Source: Bifidobacterium catenulatum DSM 16992 = JCM 1194 = LMG 11043 (GTDB taxonomy: Bacteria > Actinomycetota > Actinomycetes > Actinomycetales > Bifidobacteriaceae). From it: a stretch of DNA of 64,000 nucleotides. The position numbers were made by a program, and so were the translations under genes. Positions within the stretch are counted from its first letter, which is position 1. Every line of letters starts with the position of its first letter. The DNA is taken from contig NZ_AP012325.1 in the NCBI RefSeq assembly GCF_001025195.1, forward strand, positions 1,488,001 through 1,552,000, in the 5' to 3' direction. This document shows, piece after piece, positions 63,961 to 64,000 of the stretch. The notes beneath the pieces are model-generated. The model ran no database searches and had not been told where the DNA came from. It was given only the letters and a program-made list of their open reading frames with translations.

Positions 63961-64000
63961 CTCGTAACGCTATGACGTTACGTTTGCACTGTTATTTAGT

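Overview
The window looks like a Bifidobacterium chromosome: a GC-rich actinobacterial genome with strong AAGGAGG-type ribosome binding sites, an actinobacterial housekeeping block (DUF3052, PDZ/Lon-S16 protease, DUF2342 protein, UvrD-like helicase, DUF3107), a translational ileS T-box, and a dense plant-glycan utilisation cluster with TetR-type regulators. I do not assign a species.

Layout. 1-12.3 kb is housekeeping: a DivIVA-domain protein (cut by the window edge), tRNA-Val(UAC), DUF3052, PDZ-protease, DUF2342, UvrD-like helicase, a phosphotransferase-fold protein, DUF3107, PHP phosphoesterase, VKOR, dapF and murI. 12.3-20.5 kb is mosaic: an orphan oligopeptide-binding lipoprotein and an isoaspartyl peptidase lie between a near-identical 3' fragment of a patatin gene and the intact patatin gene. 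A LysR regulator, MalY-like lyase, histidine-kinase scrap, alpha/beta hydrolase and a broken phage head gene follow.

20.5-32.4 kb is a complete type I-E CRISPR-Cas locus, all read from the minus strand: cas3, casA-B-C-D-E (Cascade), cas1, cas2, a short leader and a 34-repeat/33-spacer array. Between cas3 and casA there is a crRNA-like element: half a repeat keeping the 8-nt handle, a 21-nt spacer and a degenerate repeat with an intact hairpin. Its first 8 spacer bases match DNA immediately upstream of the casA -35 box. It is a candidate Cas-regulating RNA that would let Cascade repress its own promoter, and it is the most interesting feature here.

32.6-42.4 kb holds ileS with its T-box, a LacI regulator, a small basic ORF and a MarR-controlled heterodimeric ABC exporter with two perfect palindromes at the marR start. 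42.5-64 kb is the glycan cluster: two GH3, two GH5 flanking a GH43, GH51 and GH30 enzymes, an MFS sugar-type transporter, glycerate kinase and several TetR regulators, with palindromic operators in front of several units. These cytoplasmic enzymes would act on imported beta-glucosides and arabino/xylo-oligosaccharides. A lower-GC cassette (about 50.0-52.87 kb) with an MFS exporter and an ATP-grasp ligase sits between a truncated TetR gene and its intact paralogue.
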